Shown here: piece by piece, positions 1-5,491 of the stretch
Layout of the letters: the number at the start of each line of letters is the position of its first letter
How positions within the stretch are numbered: the stretch's first letter is position 1
Assembly (NCBI GenBank): GCA_014377145.1
Contig: JACMQE010000143.1
Coordinates: forward strand, 1-5,491
Source: Glaciimonas sp.
GTDB lineage: Bacteria > Pseudomonadota > Gammaproteobacteria > Burkholderiales > Burkholderiaceae
Direction of reading: 5' to 3'
Length of the DNA stretch: 5,491 bases
Notes under the pieces: generated by a model
What the model was told of the DNA's origin: nothing
Seen by the model: only the letters and a program-made list of their open reading frames with translations
Databases searched by the model: none
Program-made: the position numbers and the translations under genes

Positions 1-322
1 CAGCACGTTGCGTAATATCGCCAGTTGGAGGGTAAAGGAAACAGATCGTCTGAGTGCTATGGCGACTGAATTGCGTAAGCTTGGTGCAGTAGTTGAAGAG
101 GGTGAAGGCTATTTGCGTGTTACGCCTCCTGCTAAGCTGCAGCCCGCGACAATAGATACCTACGATGATCATCGCATGGCGATGTGCTTCTCATTGTCTT
201 CACTAGATGGCTCAGCATTACATGGTACGACAGTGCGGATTAACGATCCAAAATGCGTGGCAAAAACATTTCCTGAGTACTTTGATGTTTTTGCAAAACT
301 TGCCTTACAAACTTTACTGTAA
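1..322 (+). CDS. aroA: 3-phosphoshikimate 1-carboxyvinyltransferase (EPSP synthase), C-terminal part
   Basis: This is the last 106 codons of aroA; the reading frame starts at base 2 and the 5' part lies outside the window. The enzyme transfers the enolpyruvyl group of phosphoenolpyruvate to shikimate-3-phosphate in the cytoplasm, the sixth step of the shikimate pathway. Three hallmark blocks are visible: RVKETDR (about residues 10-16 of the visible part), [10 protein letters not shown], and [14 protein letters not shown] near the end. They carry the Lys/Glu/Arg, His-Arg and Lys positions that form the active site in the E. coli enzyme. The wording is that of the betaproteobacterial branch. 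A short insertion (around GSALHGTT) separates the last two blocks compared with E. coli. No stop or frameshift is present and the TAA stop (320-322) lies where the family normally ends, so the gene looks functional. A decayed helicase gene begins 6 bases downstream, suggesting past co-transcription. Confidence 0.96.
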   Translation, partial: STLRNIASWRVKETDRLSAMATELRKLGAVVEEGEGYLRVTPPAKLQPATIDTYDDHRMAMCFSLSSLDGSALHGTTVRINDPKCVAKTFPEYFDVFAKLALQTLL

Positions 323-540
323 AGCGACATGCTTATTATTCTTTTTACTTTTAAAGATGTTACTAAATTGGCTTCAGATGCAACAGTTGCTCGTGCGCAA
401 GGATACTTTAGGCAACGACCGTGGTCATGCTCGACGAGAGCCTTAGGCGCTTATATGGTCAAGTGCAAGGGAGCGGAGAAAACGTTTACCGCCAATCTAT
501 TGAAGTGCAGGAAGATAATGGAAATGTCTATTTCGAAGGC

Positions 541-576
541 GAGTGTTCTTGTCCTATACGCTATAACTGCAAGCAT
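541..576 (+). other. SWIM zinc-finger remnant inside the pseudogene
   Basis: In frame 1 this stretch reads ECSCPIRYNCKH, matching the C-x-C-x5-C-x-H metal-binding pattern of SWIM domains, which bind DNA or protein partners. All four ligands (Cys 544-546, Cys 550-552, Cys 568-570, His 574-576) survive. It sits about 75 residues after the presumed start, the usual place in SWIM-SNF2 proteins. A frameshift lies directly after the His-Val, so the finger could only be made as part of a truncated peptide ending at the stop at 643-645, and only after the earlier shift near 418. Confidence 0.85.
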
Positions 577-2369
577 GTTTTACCGTACTCATTCAATGTT
601 TACATAACGCAGATTTGGCAATGGAGGCTTCACCATGGCGCCTAAAAATGCCGTAAATGCCACGGTTGCTTTGCTGCCTAGGTTGATAGGAAACTGGTTA
701 CATCGATTGGAGGATGAGTTGGCGGTCGAGTGAATGGCCAGGGTAATGCAACCTACGCCTACTTATAGGTTTGTTTTTTCTTTGGTGCCGACAGCAAGTA
801 GTAAGCAGGTTTTACTTTATTTATGTAAAGCACGGCTGCGTAAAGATGAATAATTCAGCAAGATCAAACCGCTTGGCGACAGCTATTATTTTTATCATGG
901 AATTCGCGAATTTTCGCAGGAAGTCAATCAGGATTCAGTAAGTTTATTTGTCGCATTGCTCAGTCGAAATAGCCACATTAAACCTTATTATCAATCTTAA
1001 ATGCAGCAAAATAAATGCGAGTTGTCCGGGAAGTTAGGCGCACAATTGTTGGCCTTAATGTAGAAAAAAAATCTTTTATGGGCAAATTCCGCTGCTGATC
1101 TGAGCAAGGGACAAGGACATTTTCTGGCACTATCATCGTCTCGCAATGGAATATTAAAGTGGCGTGAGCAGCACAAGGAAGAAGCGCTGGATATCCTCAC
1201 CATCCTCCGCACATGAATGGGTGCGATTGGCCGGGAAAGCGACGACGGTAGTAATTGCGAAGCCGCTTGAGATATCGAAACTGGTCTGGCACTTTGCACC
1301 GGTTGCGACCGAAACAATTGCGCATGATGATGAGACAATCGATTATATCTTGCCGACTACGCCGCCTTGGTACATCGACAATCTGTTTTGTGGTGAACTG
1401 ACATTACCGCCGCACTTGCACTAAATTTTAGCAGATGACTTGATTAACTTGGTAGCACAAGCACCGCTGCTGGACGCAGACAACAAACGGCAGGTCGCCC
1501 AGCAACTGCTGATACAGGACGTTAGTGATCCGATTCCTATTCCATTTAGCGTGCTGGATGAGATCACGCCACAGCCGATGCTGGTGCTGGATATTAGAAT
1601 TAAAAGCGATGGCGTGTTGCAAGATTTTGCGCAAATGCTATTTTTATACGATGGCGTGGTTGTTTCTGCAGAATTTAATCCTATGTTCCAGAGAAATGGC
1701 GTTAATAGGTTTGAAAAAATTATCCGTATCAGGTACTTGAAAACGCGGCTGGCCAAAAATTAAGGGATTACCATTCCCAAGCCGTACTAGCTCAAGCACA
1801 CGTAGATACTTTTGTGATGGTTGATGAGGCAGCGTGGCTACGTTTTTCTAAACAGGGTATACTCGCTTTGAGCGCTGCTGGATGGCTGATCGATAAAACA
1901 TCTGACTATCGCTTTGATGTTACTGTTATTGATATTGATGACTGGTACGCAGGCATTCAAGGAACTGATCTCGATCGAACCAGGTGATCCCTGGTTCGAT
2001 CTGGCGCTGGGAATACTCATTAATCAGAAGTGGGTGTCTTTGTTGCCACTGTTGATCGATCTGATTTGTCAGGCCCCACTGATTTTAATCCAAAGGCATT
2101 GGTACTGTGACCAGATGGCGACGAATTCTTGGTGCAACTCAACAGCGGGCAGCGAGTTGCATTTCCCTGGGGAAGGATTAAGCTAATTTTAGCGACGTTG
2201 GGGGAGTTTATTTCACTGATAAAATCGGTGATTCGGTGCGTCTTTTTGTCCTTGATACGGCACGTCTGGCCGAGTTAGATGACAACACAGACTTACGCTG
2301 GCTGGGTGACGAGCGTTTGCGTCAATTGGGGGAGGAGCTCAACAGCTTTGGCGGCTTGCAACAAGTTGT

Positions 2370-3125
2370 ATGCCGGAGGGATTGCAGGCTATCTTGCGCT
2401 AATATCAACGTGACGGCCTGGCATGGATACAATTTCTGCACGAATATAATTTTGCAGGCATTTTGGCTGATGACTTGGGGCTGGGTAAAACCATTTAAGC
2501 CCTGGCGCATATTTTGATTGAAAAGAATGTGGGCCGTTTGACGGCACCAGCACTAGTTGTCGCCCCGATCAGCTTGGTGTCGAACTGGTAGGAAGAGACC
2601 ACACGTTTTGCTCCCACACCAAAAGTGTTGATGCTATAAGGCAAGGGGCGGATTGCCCATTTTGATCATATTATTGAATATGATCTGGTGTTGACTACCT
2701 ACGCATTATTGGCCCGTGATGAAGAAAAGTTAAGGATGCACCAATACTATTTGTTGATTCTGGACGAGGCGCATTACATCAAAAATGCGTGCTTAAAAGC
2801 AATGCAAAGCGCCAATTTGCTTAAAGCGCGGCATCGGTTGTGTCTGACCAGCATGCCGCTTGAAAATCATTTAGGCAAATTATGGTCACAATTTTACTTT
2901 CTCCTGCCGAGTTTACTTGGATCAGAAAAAGACTTTAATCGGGATTTCCGCACACCAATATAGAAGTACGCCGACGATGAGCGTAGAGCACTGCTGGTGC
3001 GTCGTATCAAGTCATTTTTATTAGATCGGATCAAGGGCGCCGTGGTGAGCGAATTACCACCGAAAACTGTCATCGTACGGCATGTCGAGCGCTATGGCCC
3101 CCAACGGGATGTATATGAAACCGTG
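2370..3125 (+). other. First RecA-like helicase lobe remnant (motifs I-III)
   Basis: Frame 3 holds the N-terminal ATPase lobe. The entry block [12 protein letters not shown] follows a stop at 2400. Motif I (Walker A) reads DLGLGKT at 2472-2492 and is intact, but a stop follows at 2496, where the family usually has Gln. Further stops stand at 2589 (after SNW) and 2637. Motif II reads DEAH at 2763-2774 and is intact. Motif III reads LTSMP at 2844-2858, where the family has LTGTP, so missense decay has begun too. The downstream block [12 protein letters not shown] and the LPPKT block near 3055 are still recognisable. Confidence 0.85.
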
Positions 3126-3126
3126 C

Positions 3127-3804
3127 CTGGCAATGGATAAAAAAGTCCGTGCCGCGATTGAGAGCAAAGGCGTGGCGCGCAGTCAAATCATTATTCTAGA
3201 AGCATTGCTGAAATTGCGGCACGCATGTTGCAACCCACGTTTGGTAAAAACGGTGAAGGTTGAGACTGGTTGCACCACATCGGTGCCCGCCGCCAAATTG
3301 CTTGAACTCATGGAAATGGTCGATGAGTTGCGTCAGGAGGACCGACGTATCTTAGTCTTTTCCCATTTCACCAGCATGTTGGCGTTGATCGCGGAAGCGT
3401 TGAAAAACGCAAACATCAGCTATGCGTTACTGACAGGCGCTGCCAAAGATCGAGGTGCGGTAGTGCGGTCATTTCAGAACGGTGAAGTGCCCGTATTTCT
3501 GATTAGTCTCAAGGTAGGGGGCGTAGGCTTGAATTTGCCCGCAGCCGATACAGTCATTCATTATGATCCCTGGTAGAATCCTCCGGCTGAATTGCAAGCA
3601 ACCAATCGTGCGTGGCGGATTGGTCAGGATAAGCCAGTGTTTGTATACAAGCTCATTGCTAAGGGAACGGTAGAAGAAAAAATTCAGGCATTACAGGGTA
3701 AGAAGGCAGTACTCTCTGACGCTATATTAAGCACCACCGGTGAGGTGCTCAACGTGAAATTAACTGTGGAAGATTTGCAGGCCATTTTTGATCCATTGGA
3801 TTAA
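3127..3804 (+). other. Second RecA-like helicase lobe remnant (motifs IV-VI)
   Basis: Frame 1 carries the C-terminal helicase lobe, from LAMDKKVR to the natural stop, with a single interruption: a TAG at 3574-3576 where the family has the second Trp of DPWWNP, a one-base change from TGG. Recognisable blocks are ILVFSHFTSML near 3350, motif V (GGVGLNL, 3517-3537) and motif VI (QATNRAWRIGQ, 3595-3627). In motif VI the usual D-R-A-H-R-I-G-Q has become N-R-A-W-R-I-G-Q, which would probably harm ATP hydrolysis. This is the best-preserved part of the pseudogene, with 149 open codons before the TAG and 75 after it. Confidence 0.85.
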
Positions 3805-3812
3805 GCCAATGG
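3793..3812 (+). other. Inverted repeat over the pseudogene stop codon
   Basis: CCATTGG (3793-3799) and CCAATGG (3806-3812) are perfect complements with a 6-base loop containing the TAA stop. A run of five T follows at 3829-3833, too far downstream for a classical intrinsic terminator. It may be a decayed or weak 3'-end structure of the helicase transcript, or chance. Confidence 0.35.
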
Positions 3813-3959
3813 GCATCCAGAGGATTAATTTTTCAAGGAATATGTTGCCCTAATAGGGGAGAAGTTCGCTGTATGCGAGATAATCTGTTCGCAAGCTGCG
3901 CTTTTAACGCCTATCGATATCAGGTCAATTTTTTAAATACGTTAAGAACTTAAACGTCC
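3805..3959 (+). other. Non-coding gap between pseudogene and cmk
   Basis: These 155 bases hold no convincing open frame. By inference a promoter for cmk should lie here, because 3.5 kb of untranslatable pseudogene separates cmk from aroA. The best -10-like hexamer is GATAAT (3879-3884), but no good -35 sits at a normal distance, so no promoter is called. Three alternating complementary words, TTCGC (3865-3869), TGCGA (3874-3878) and TTCGCA (3888-3893), could form either of two small hairpins. No clear Shine-Dalgarno sequence precedes cmk. Confidence 0.5.
3939..3957 (+). promoter_or_regulatory. Imperfect dyad directly upstream of the cmk start
   Basis: ACGTTAAG (3939-3946) and CTTAAACGT (3949-3957) form an inverted repeat with one bulged A, ending 2 bases before the cmk ATG. 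It occupies the position where a ribosome binding site should be and contains no purine-rich Shine-Dalgarno core. It could be an operator or a small RNA hairpin acting on cmk translation, or a chance feature of AT-rich sequence. Confidence 0.3.
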
Positions 3960-4628
3960 ATGCCAAATTTTTATACACCTGTCATTACTATTGACGGGCC
4001 GACTGCTTCCGGTAAAGGCACGGTGGCACAAAAAGTCGCCCAACATCTTGGGTTTCATTACCTTGACTCGGGCGCATTGTACCGACTCACTGCATTGTCG
4101 GCGCTACGGCGAAATACTGCGCTCGATGATGAGCATGCCCTCGCTAAAGTCGCCGAACATTTGCACTGCCAATTTGAGGATGGAAATATATTTTTATCAA
4201 AAGAAGACGTTACCGAGGCAATTCGTGCTGAGGTGGTTGGTAATACGGCATCTAAAATAGCGACACTAATGCCGGTAAGGCAGGCGCTTTATAGCTTACA
4301 ACTTGGCTTTTATCGGGCACCGGGGTTAGTTGCGGATGGTCGCGACATGGGGACAATAATTTTCCCGCACGCAGTGCTTAAGATATTTCTCACTGCAAGT
4401 GTTGCAGCCAGGACGGAAAGGCGTTACAGACAATTGATTGGCAAGGAATTTTCTGCTAGTATGCAACTCCTTTCCAATGAGCTAAGTGAGCGCGATGCAC
4501 GTGATACGCATCGCAGTTCAGCCCCACTTAGGGCTGCTGAAGGGGCATATCTTCTTGATACTTCGGAGCTCACCGCAAAACAAGCGATTGAACAAGTACT
4601 TAATTGGTATGCATTATTAAATGCCTAA
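3960..4628 (+). CDS. cmk: Cytidylate kinase
   Basis: The 222-residue product is a complete CMP kinase of normal bacterial length. It moves phosphate from ATP to CMP or dCMP in the cytoplasm, feeding CTP/dCTP synthesis and recycling CMP from RNA turnover. The P-loop GPTASGKGT covers residues 13-21. The LDSGALYR block (35-42) and [13 protein letters not shown] (123-135) belong to the nucleotide-monophosphate site, and the Arg-rich lid with the RDARD block lies at about 150-184. The C-terminus ([10 protein letters not shown]) is typical of the betaproteobacterial form. An in-frame TAA at 3951-3953 and no other ATG before 3960 fix the start, although no Shine-Dalgarno sequence is seen. The order aroA-cmk-rpsA is a conserved Burkholderiales arrangement, here split by the dead helicase gene. 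No lesions are seen, in contrast to its upstream neighbour. Confidence 0.97.
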   Translation: MPNFYTPVITIDGPTASGKGTVAQKVAQHLGFHYLDSGALYRLTALSALRRNTALDDEHALAKVAEHLHCQFEDGNIFLSKEDVTEAIRAEVVGNTASKIATLMPVRQALYSLQLGFYRAPGLVADGRDMGTIIFPHAVLKIFLTASVAARTERRYRQLIGKEFSASMQLLSNELSERDARDTHRSSAPLRAAEGAYLLDTSELTAKQAIEQVLNWYALLNA

Positions 4629-4631
4629 GCC

Positions 4632-4667
4632 AATACTGAAGTATTAGTGAAAGCATGTGTAATGCTT
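4632..4667 (+). other. Two small hairpins just after cmk
   Basis: AATAC (4632-4636) pairs with GTATT (4641-4645) around a TGAA tetraloop, and AAGCAT (4651-4656) pairs with ATGCTT (4662-4667) around a 5-base loop. They start 3 bases after the cmk stop. Neither is GC-rich or followed by a T-run, so they do not look like an intrinsic terminator. They may protect the cmk mRNA 3' end, or be chance. Confidence 0.3.
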
Positions 4668-4730
4668 GAATAACCTTGGTGAAACCTGACTTGCATTGTA
4701 TTTTTCATTAGTTATATGTATTTCGATATA

Positions 4731-4759
4731 TTGACTTAGTCATTAGTACCAAATATCTG
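4731..4759 (+). promoter_or_regulatory. Candidate sigma-70 promoter for rpsA
   Basis: TTGACT (4731-4736) matches the -35 consensus at five of six positions and lies 17 bases before TATCTG (4754-4759), which matches the -10 consensus at only three. Transcription would begin near 4766, giving a leader of about 165 bases. Other pairs exist nearby, such as TTGCAT (4691-4696) with TATATG (4713-4718) at 16 bases, so the exact promoter is uncertain. Confidence 0.3.
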
Positions 4760-4792
4760 TTGTTATTTAATTGTTTTTAGTTGTATCTAGCT

Positions 4793-4821
4793 GTTCGATT
4801 TGGCGCAAAGCTGGATCGAAC
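4793..4821 (+). promoter_or_regulatory. Long hairpin in the putative rpsA leader
   Basis: GTTCGAT (4793-4799) is perfectly complementary to ATCGAAC (4815-4821). The stem can be extended inwards by three G-U and two G-C pairs (4800-4804 with 4810-4814) to 12 pairs closing a GCAAA loop. No T-run follows on the + strand, so it is not an intrinsic terminator. It is the strongest secondary structure seen between cmk and rpsA and may be part of the S1 leader or a protein-binding dyad. Confidence 0.4.
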
Positions 4822-4833
4822 GTTTAAAAACCT

Positions 4834-4928
4834 AACCCTTTATTGATCGTATTCTGGTTGCTGTGCTTATTTAAGGGTTTATTATTTAGCACGTTGGAAT
4901 ACGTCGCAATACTGGCAAACTAGTCCAA
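4834..4928 (+). promoter_or_regulatory. Competing stems just before rpsA
   Basis: Three complementary pairs lie here: AACCCTT (4834-4840) with AAGGGTT (4873-4879), GTGCT (4863-4867) with AGCAC (4888-4892), and TTGGA (4894-4898) with TCCAA (4924-4928). The first two interleave, so they cannot both form as simple hairpins and could make a switch or pseudoknot. The third closes 4 bases before the rpsA ATG and would occupy the ribosome entry region. This pattern fits a self-regulated leader, but no folding calculation was made. Confidence 0.3.
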
Positions 4929-4932
4929 TCCT

Positions 4933-5491
4933 ATGTCTATCACTGTTCTCTCCTCTACCTCCGGCGAATCTGATCTCTTTGCCGCAATGTTTGAAGAATC
5001 ACTGTCACGTCAAGACATGCGTTCTGGTGAAGTGATTTCTGCTGAAGTCGTTCGTCTTGATCATAACTTCGTTATCGTCAACGCTGGCCTCAAGTCAGAA
5101 GCGTTTATTCCAATTGAAGAATTTAAAAATGACAATGGTGAACTCGAAGTAACTGTAGGTGATTTTATCTCCGTTGCTATTGAATCACTGGAAAACGGTT
5201 TTGGCGACACTATTCTGTCGCGTGACAAAGCTAAACGTCTGGCATCTTGGCTCTCGCTTGAAAAAGCGATGGAGTCTGGCGAGATCGTCATTGGTACTGT
5301 CAATGGTAAAGTTAAGGGTGGTCTGACCGTTCTGACCAACGGTATTCGCGCTTTCTTGCCTGGTTCGCTAGTCGATACACGTCCTGTTAAAGATACGACG
5401 CCGTTCGAAGGCAAGACGATGGAATTTAAGGTCATTAAGCTAGATCGCAAGCGTAACAACGTCGTGTTGTCACGTCGCGCCGTGATTGAAG
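4933..5491 (+). CDS. rpsA: 30S ribosomal protein S1, N-terminal part
   Basis: The frame stays open for 186 codons to the end of the window; full S1 is normally about 560 residues. S1 binds mRNA on the small ribosomal subunit and helps to unfold and load transcripts with weak Shine-Dalgarno sequences. The N-terminal block [20 protein letters not shown] is characteristic of betaproteobacterial S1. S1 repeat 1 spans about residues 31-98 (with the VDH-like [16 protein letters not shown] core), and repeat 2 about 117-182 ([13 protein letters not shown], then [11 protein letters not shown]). An in-frame TAG at 4921-4923 leaves ATG 4933 as the first possible ATG start. No Shine-Dalgarno motif precedes it, as is known for rpsA in other proteobacteria, where S1 controls its own synthesis. 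The gene shows no lesions. Confidence 0.96.
   Translation, partial: MSITVLSSTSGESDLFAAMFEESLSRQDMRSGEVISAEVVRLDHNFVIVNAGLKSEAFIPIEEFKNDNGELEVTVGDFISVAIESLENGFGDTILSRDKAKRLASWLSLEKAMESGEIVIGTVNGKVKGGLTVLTNGIRAFLPGSLVDTRPVKDTTPFEGKTMEFKVIKLDRKRNNVVLSRRAVIE

Larger units (their letters stand above)
329..3804 (+). pseudogene. Decayed SWIM zinc-finger / SNF2-family helicase gene
   Basis: Joining the frames gives nearly all of a bacterial SWIM-SNF2 helicase of about 1,150 residues, the usual size of the family: N-terminal SWIM finger, long middle region, then both RecA-like lobes. Such proteins are ATP-dependent DNA translocases of largely unknown role in bacteria. The frame runs 2 (from ATG 329), 1 (about 418), 3 (about 577), 2 (about 650), 3 (about 1165-1205), 2 (about 1760), 3 (about 1955), 2 (about 2076), 1 (about 2203), 3 (about 2369) and 1 (about 3126), so ten frameshifts. 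In-frame stops begin at 731, 851, 998, 1061, 1422, 2108, 2400, 2496, 2589, 2637, 2961 and 3574. Seven shifts fit loss of one base; three fit gain of one or loss of two. The terminal TAA (3802-3804) is where the family ends. Breakpoints are judged by eye against remembered family sequence and may be off by several codons. The short open stretches inside are fragments of this one gene. Confidence 0.93.
4629..4932 (+). other. AT-rich cmk-rpsA intergenic region and putative rpsA leader
   Basis: These 304 bases separate cmk from rpsA and contain no plausible gene. The first two thirds are AT-rich with many TTG/TAT words typical of promoter-bearing sequence. The last 140 bases contain several inverted repeats, described separately, leading up to an rpsA start without a Shine-Dalgarno sequence. 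In other proteobacteria rpsA is known to have its own promoters and a folded leader through which S1 represses its own translation; that the same holds here is inference. Confidence 0.55.

Noticed and set aside
997..1338. 113-codon open frame on the minus strand
   Set aside because: It lies opposite readable pseudogene sequence, has no recognisable motif and no upstream ribosome site.
1164..1763. Two consecutive open stretches (1164-1424 and 1440-1763) as separate small genes
   Set aside because: They lie in the same frame, separated by one stop at 1422, and read as the middle region of the SWIM-SNF2 protein (blocks LPTTPPWYIDN, then LLDADNKRQVAQQLL and DFAQMLFLYDG). They are fragments of the pseudogene.
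329..3804. Functional gene using programmed frameshifts or stop readthrough
   Set aside because: Ten shifts and twelve stops of all three kinds (TAA, TAG, TGA) without a shared slippery or recoding context, plus changes in motifs III and VI, point to decay.
329..3804. Poor-quality sequence causing false frameshifts
   Set aside because: The flanking aroA, cmk and rpsA frames are clean over more than 1.5 kb, many lesions are substitutions to stops, and conserved motifs carry missense changes. A few indels near homopolymers could still be errors.
329..3804. Insertion by a transposon or phage
   Set aside because: No transposase, integrase, terminal inverted repeats or target-site duplication was seen at either edge; the gene sits cleanly between aroA and cmk.
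4632..4667. Intrinsic terminator after cmk
   Set aside because: The two hairpins are short and AT-rich and no T-run follows either of them.
4629..4932. tRNA or small-protein gene in the cmk-rpsA gap
   Set aside because: No cloverleaf pattern or T-loop consensus and no open frame with a plausible ribosome site was seen.
5061..5459. 132-codon open frame on the minus strand
   Set aside because: It lies wholly opposite the well-supported rpsA frame and resembles no family I know; it is a shadow of S1 codon usage.

Overview
The window looks like chromosome of a betaproteobacterium of the order Burkholderiales. The protein families, read by eye and from memory, match that group: the C-terminus of AroA, a complete cytidylate kinase and the start of ribosomal protein S1. 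In Burkholderiales aroA, cmk and rpsA normally sit in this order and on this strand. Base composition looks only moderately GC-rich, and AT-rich between genes, which is low for free-living Burkholderiales. Together with a large decaying gene this suggests a host-restricted or otherwise genome-reducing lineage. No genus can be assigned without a search.

Layout: (1) 1-322 is the intact 3' end of aroA (EPSP synthase). (2) 329-3804 is one very long pseudogene, starting 6 bases after the aroA stop. It is the remains of a SWIM zinc-finger plus SNF2-type helicase protein of about 1,150 residues. Its family sequence can be followed nearly end to end, but only by switching frame about ten times and passing twelve in-frame stops. 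(3) 3805-3959 is a short non-coding gap ending in an inverted repeat beside the cmk start. (4) 3960-4628 is intact cmk. (5) 4629-4932 is a 304-base AT-rich non-coding region with several inverted repeats, probably holding the rpsA promoter and structured leader. (6) 4933 to the end is the first 186 codons of rpsA, clean.

The working genes are housekeeping: AroA makes the penultimate shikimate-pathway intermediate towards chorismate, Cmk phosphorylates CMP/dCMP, and S1 is the mRNA-binding ribosomal protein. The dead helicase gene puts 3.5 kb of untranslatable sequence between aroA and cmk. By inference cmk and rpsA now depend on promoters of their own. I found no mobile element, CRISPR array, tRNA or rRNA, and no convincing novel system. 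The most notable content is the preserved fossil of the SWIM/SNF2 gene, with lesions unevenly spread along it, and the dyad-rich, Shine-Dalgarno-poor starts of cmk and rpsA.
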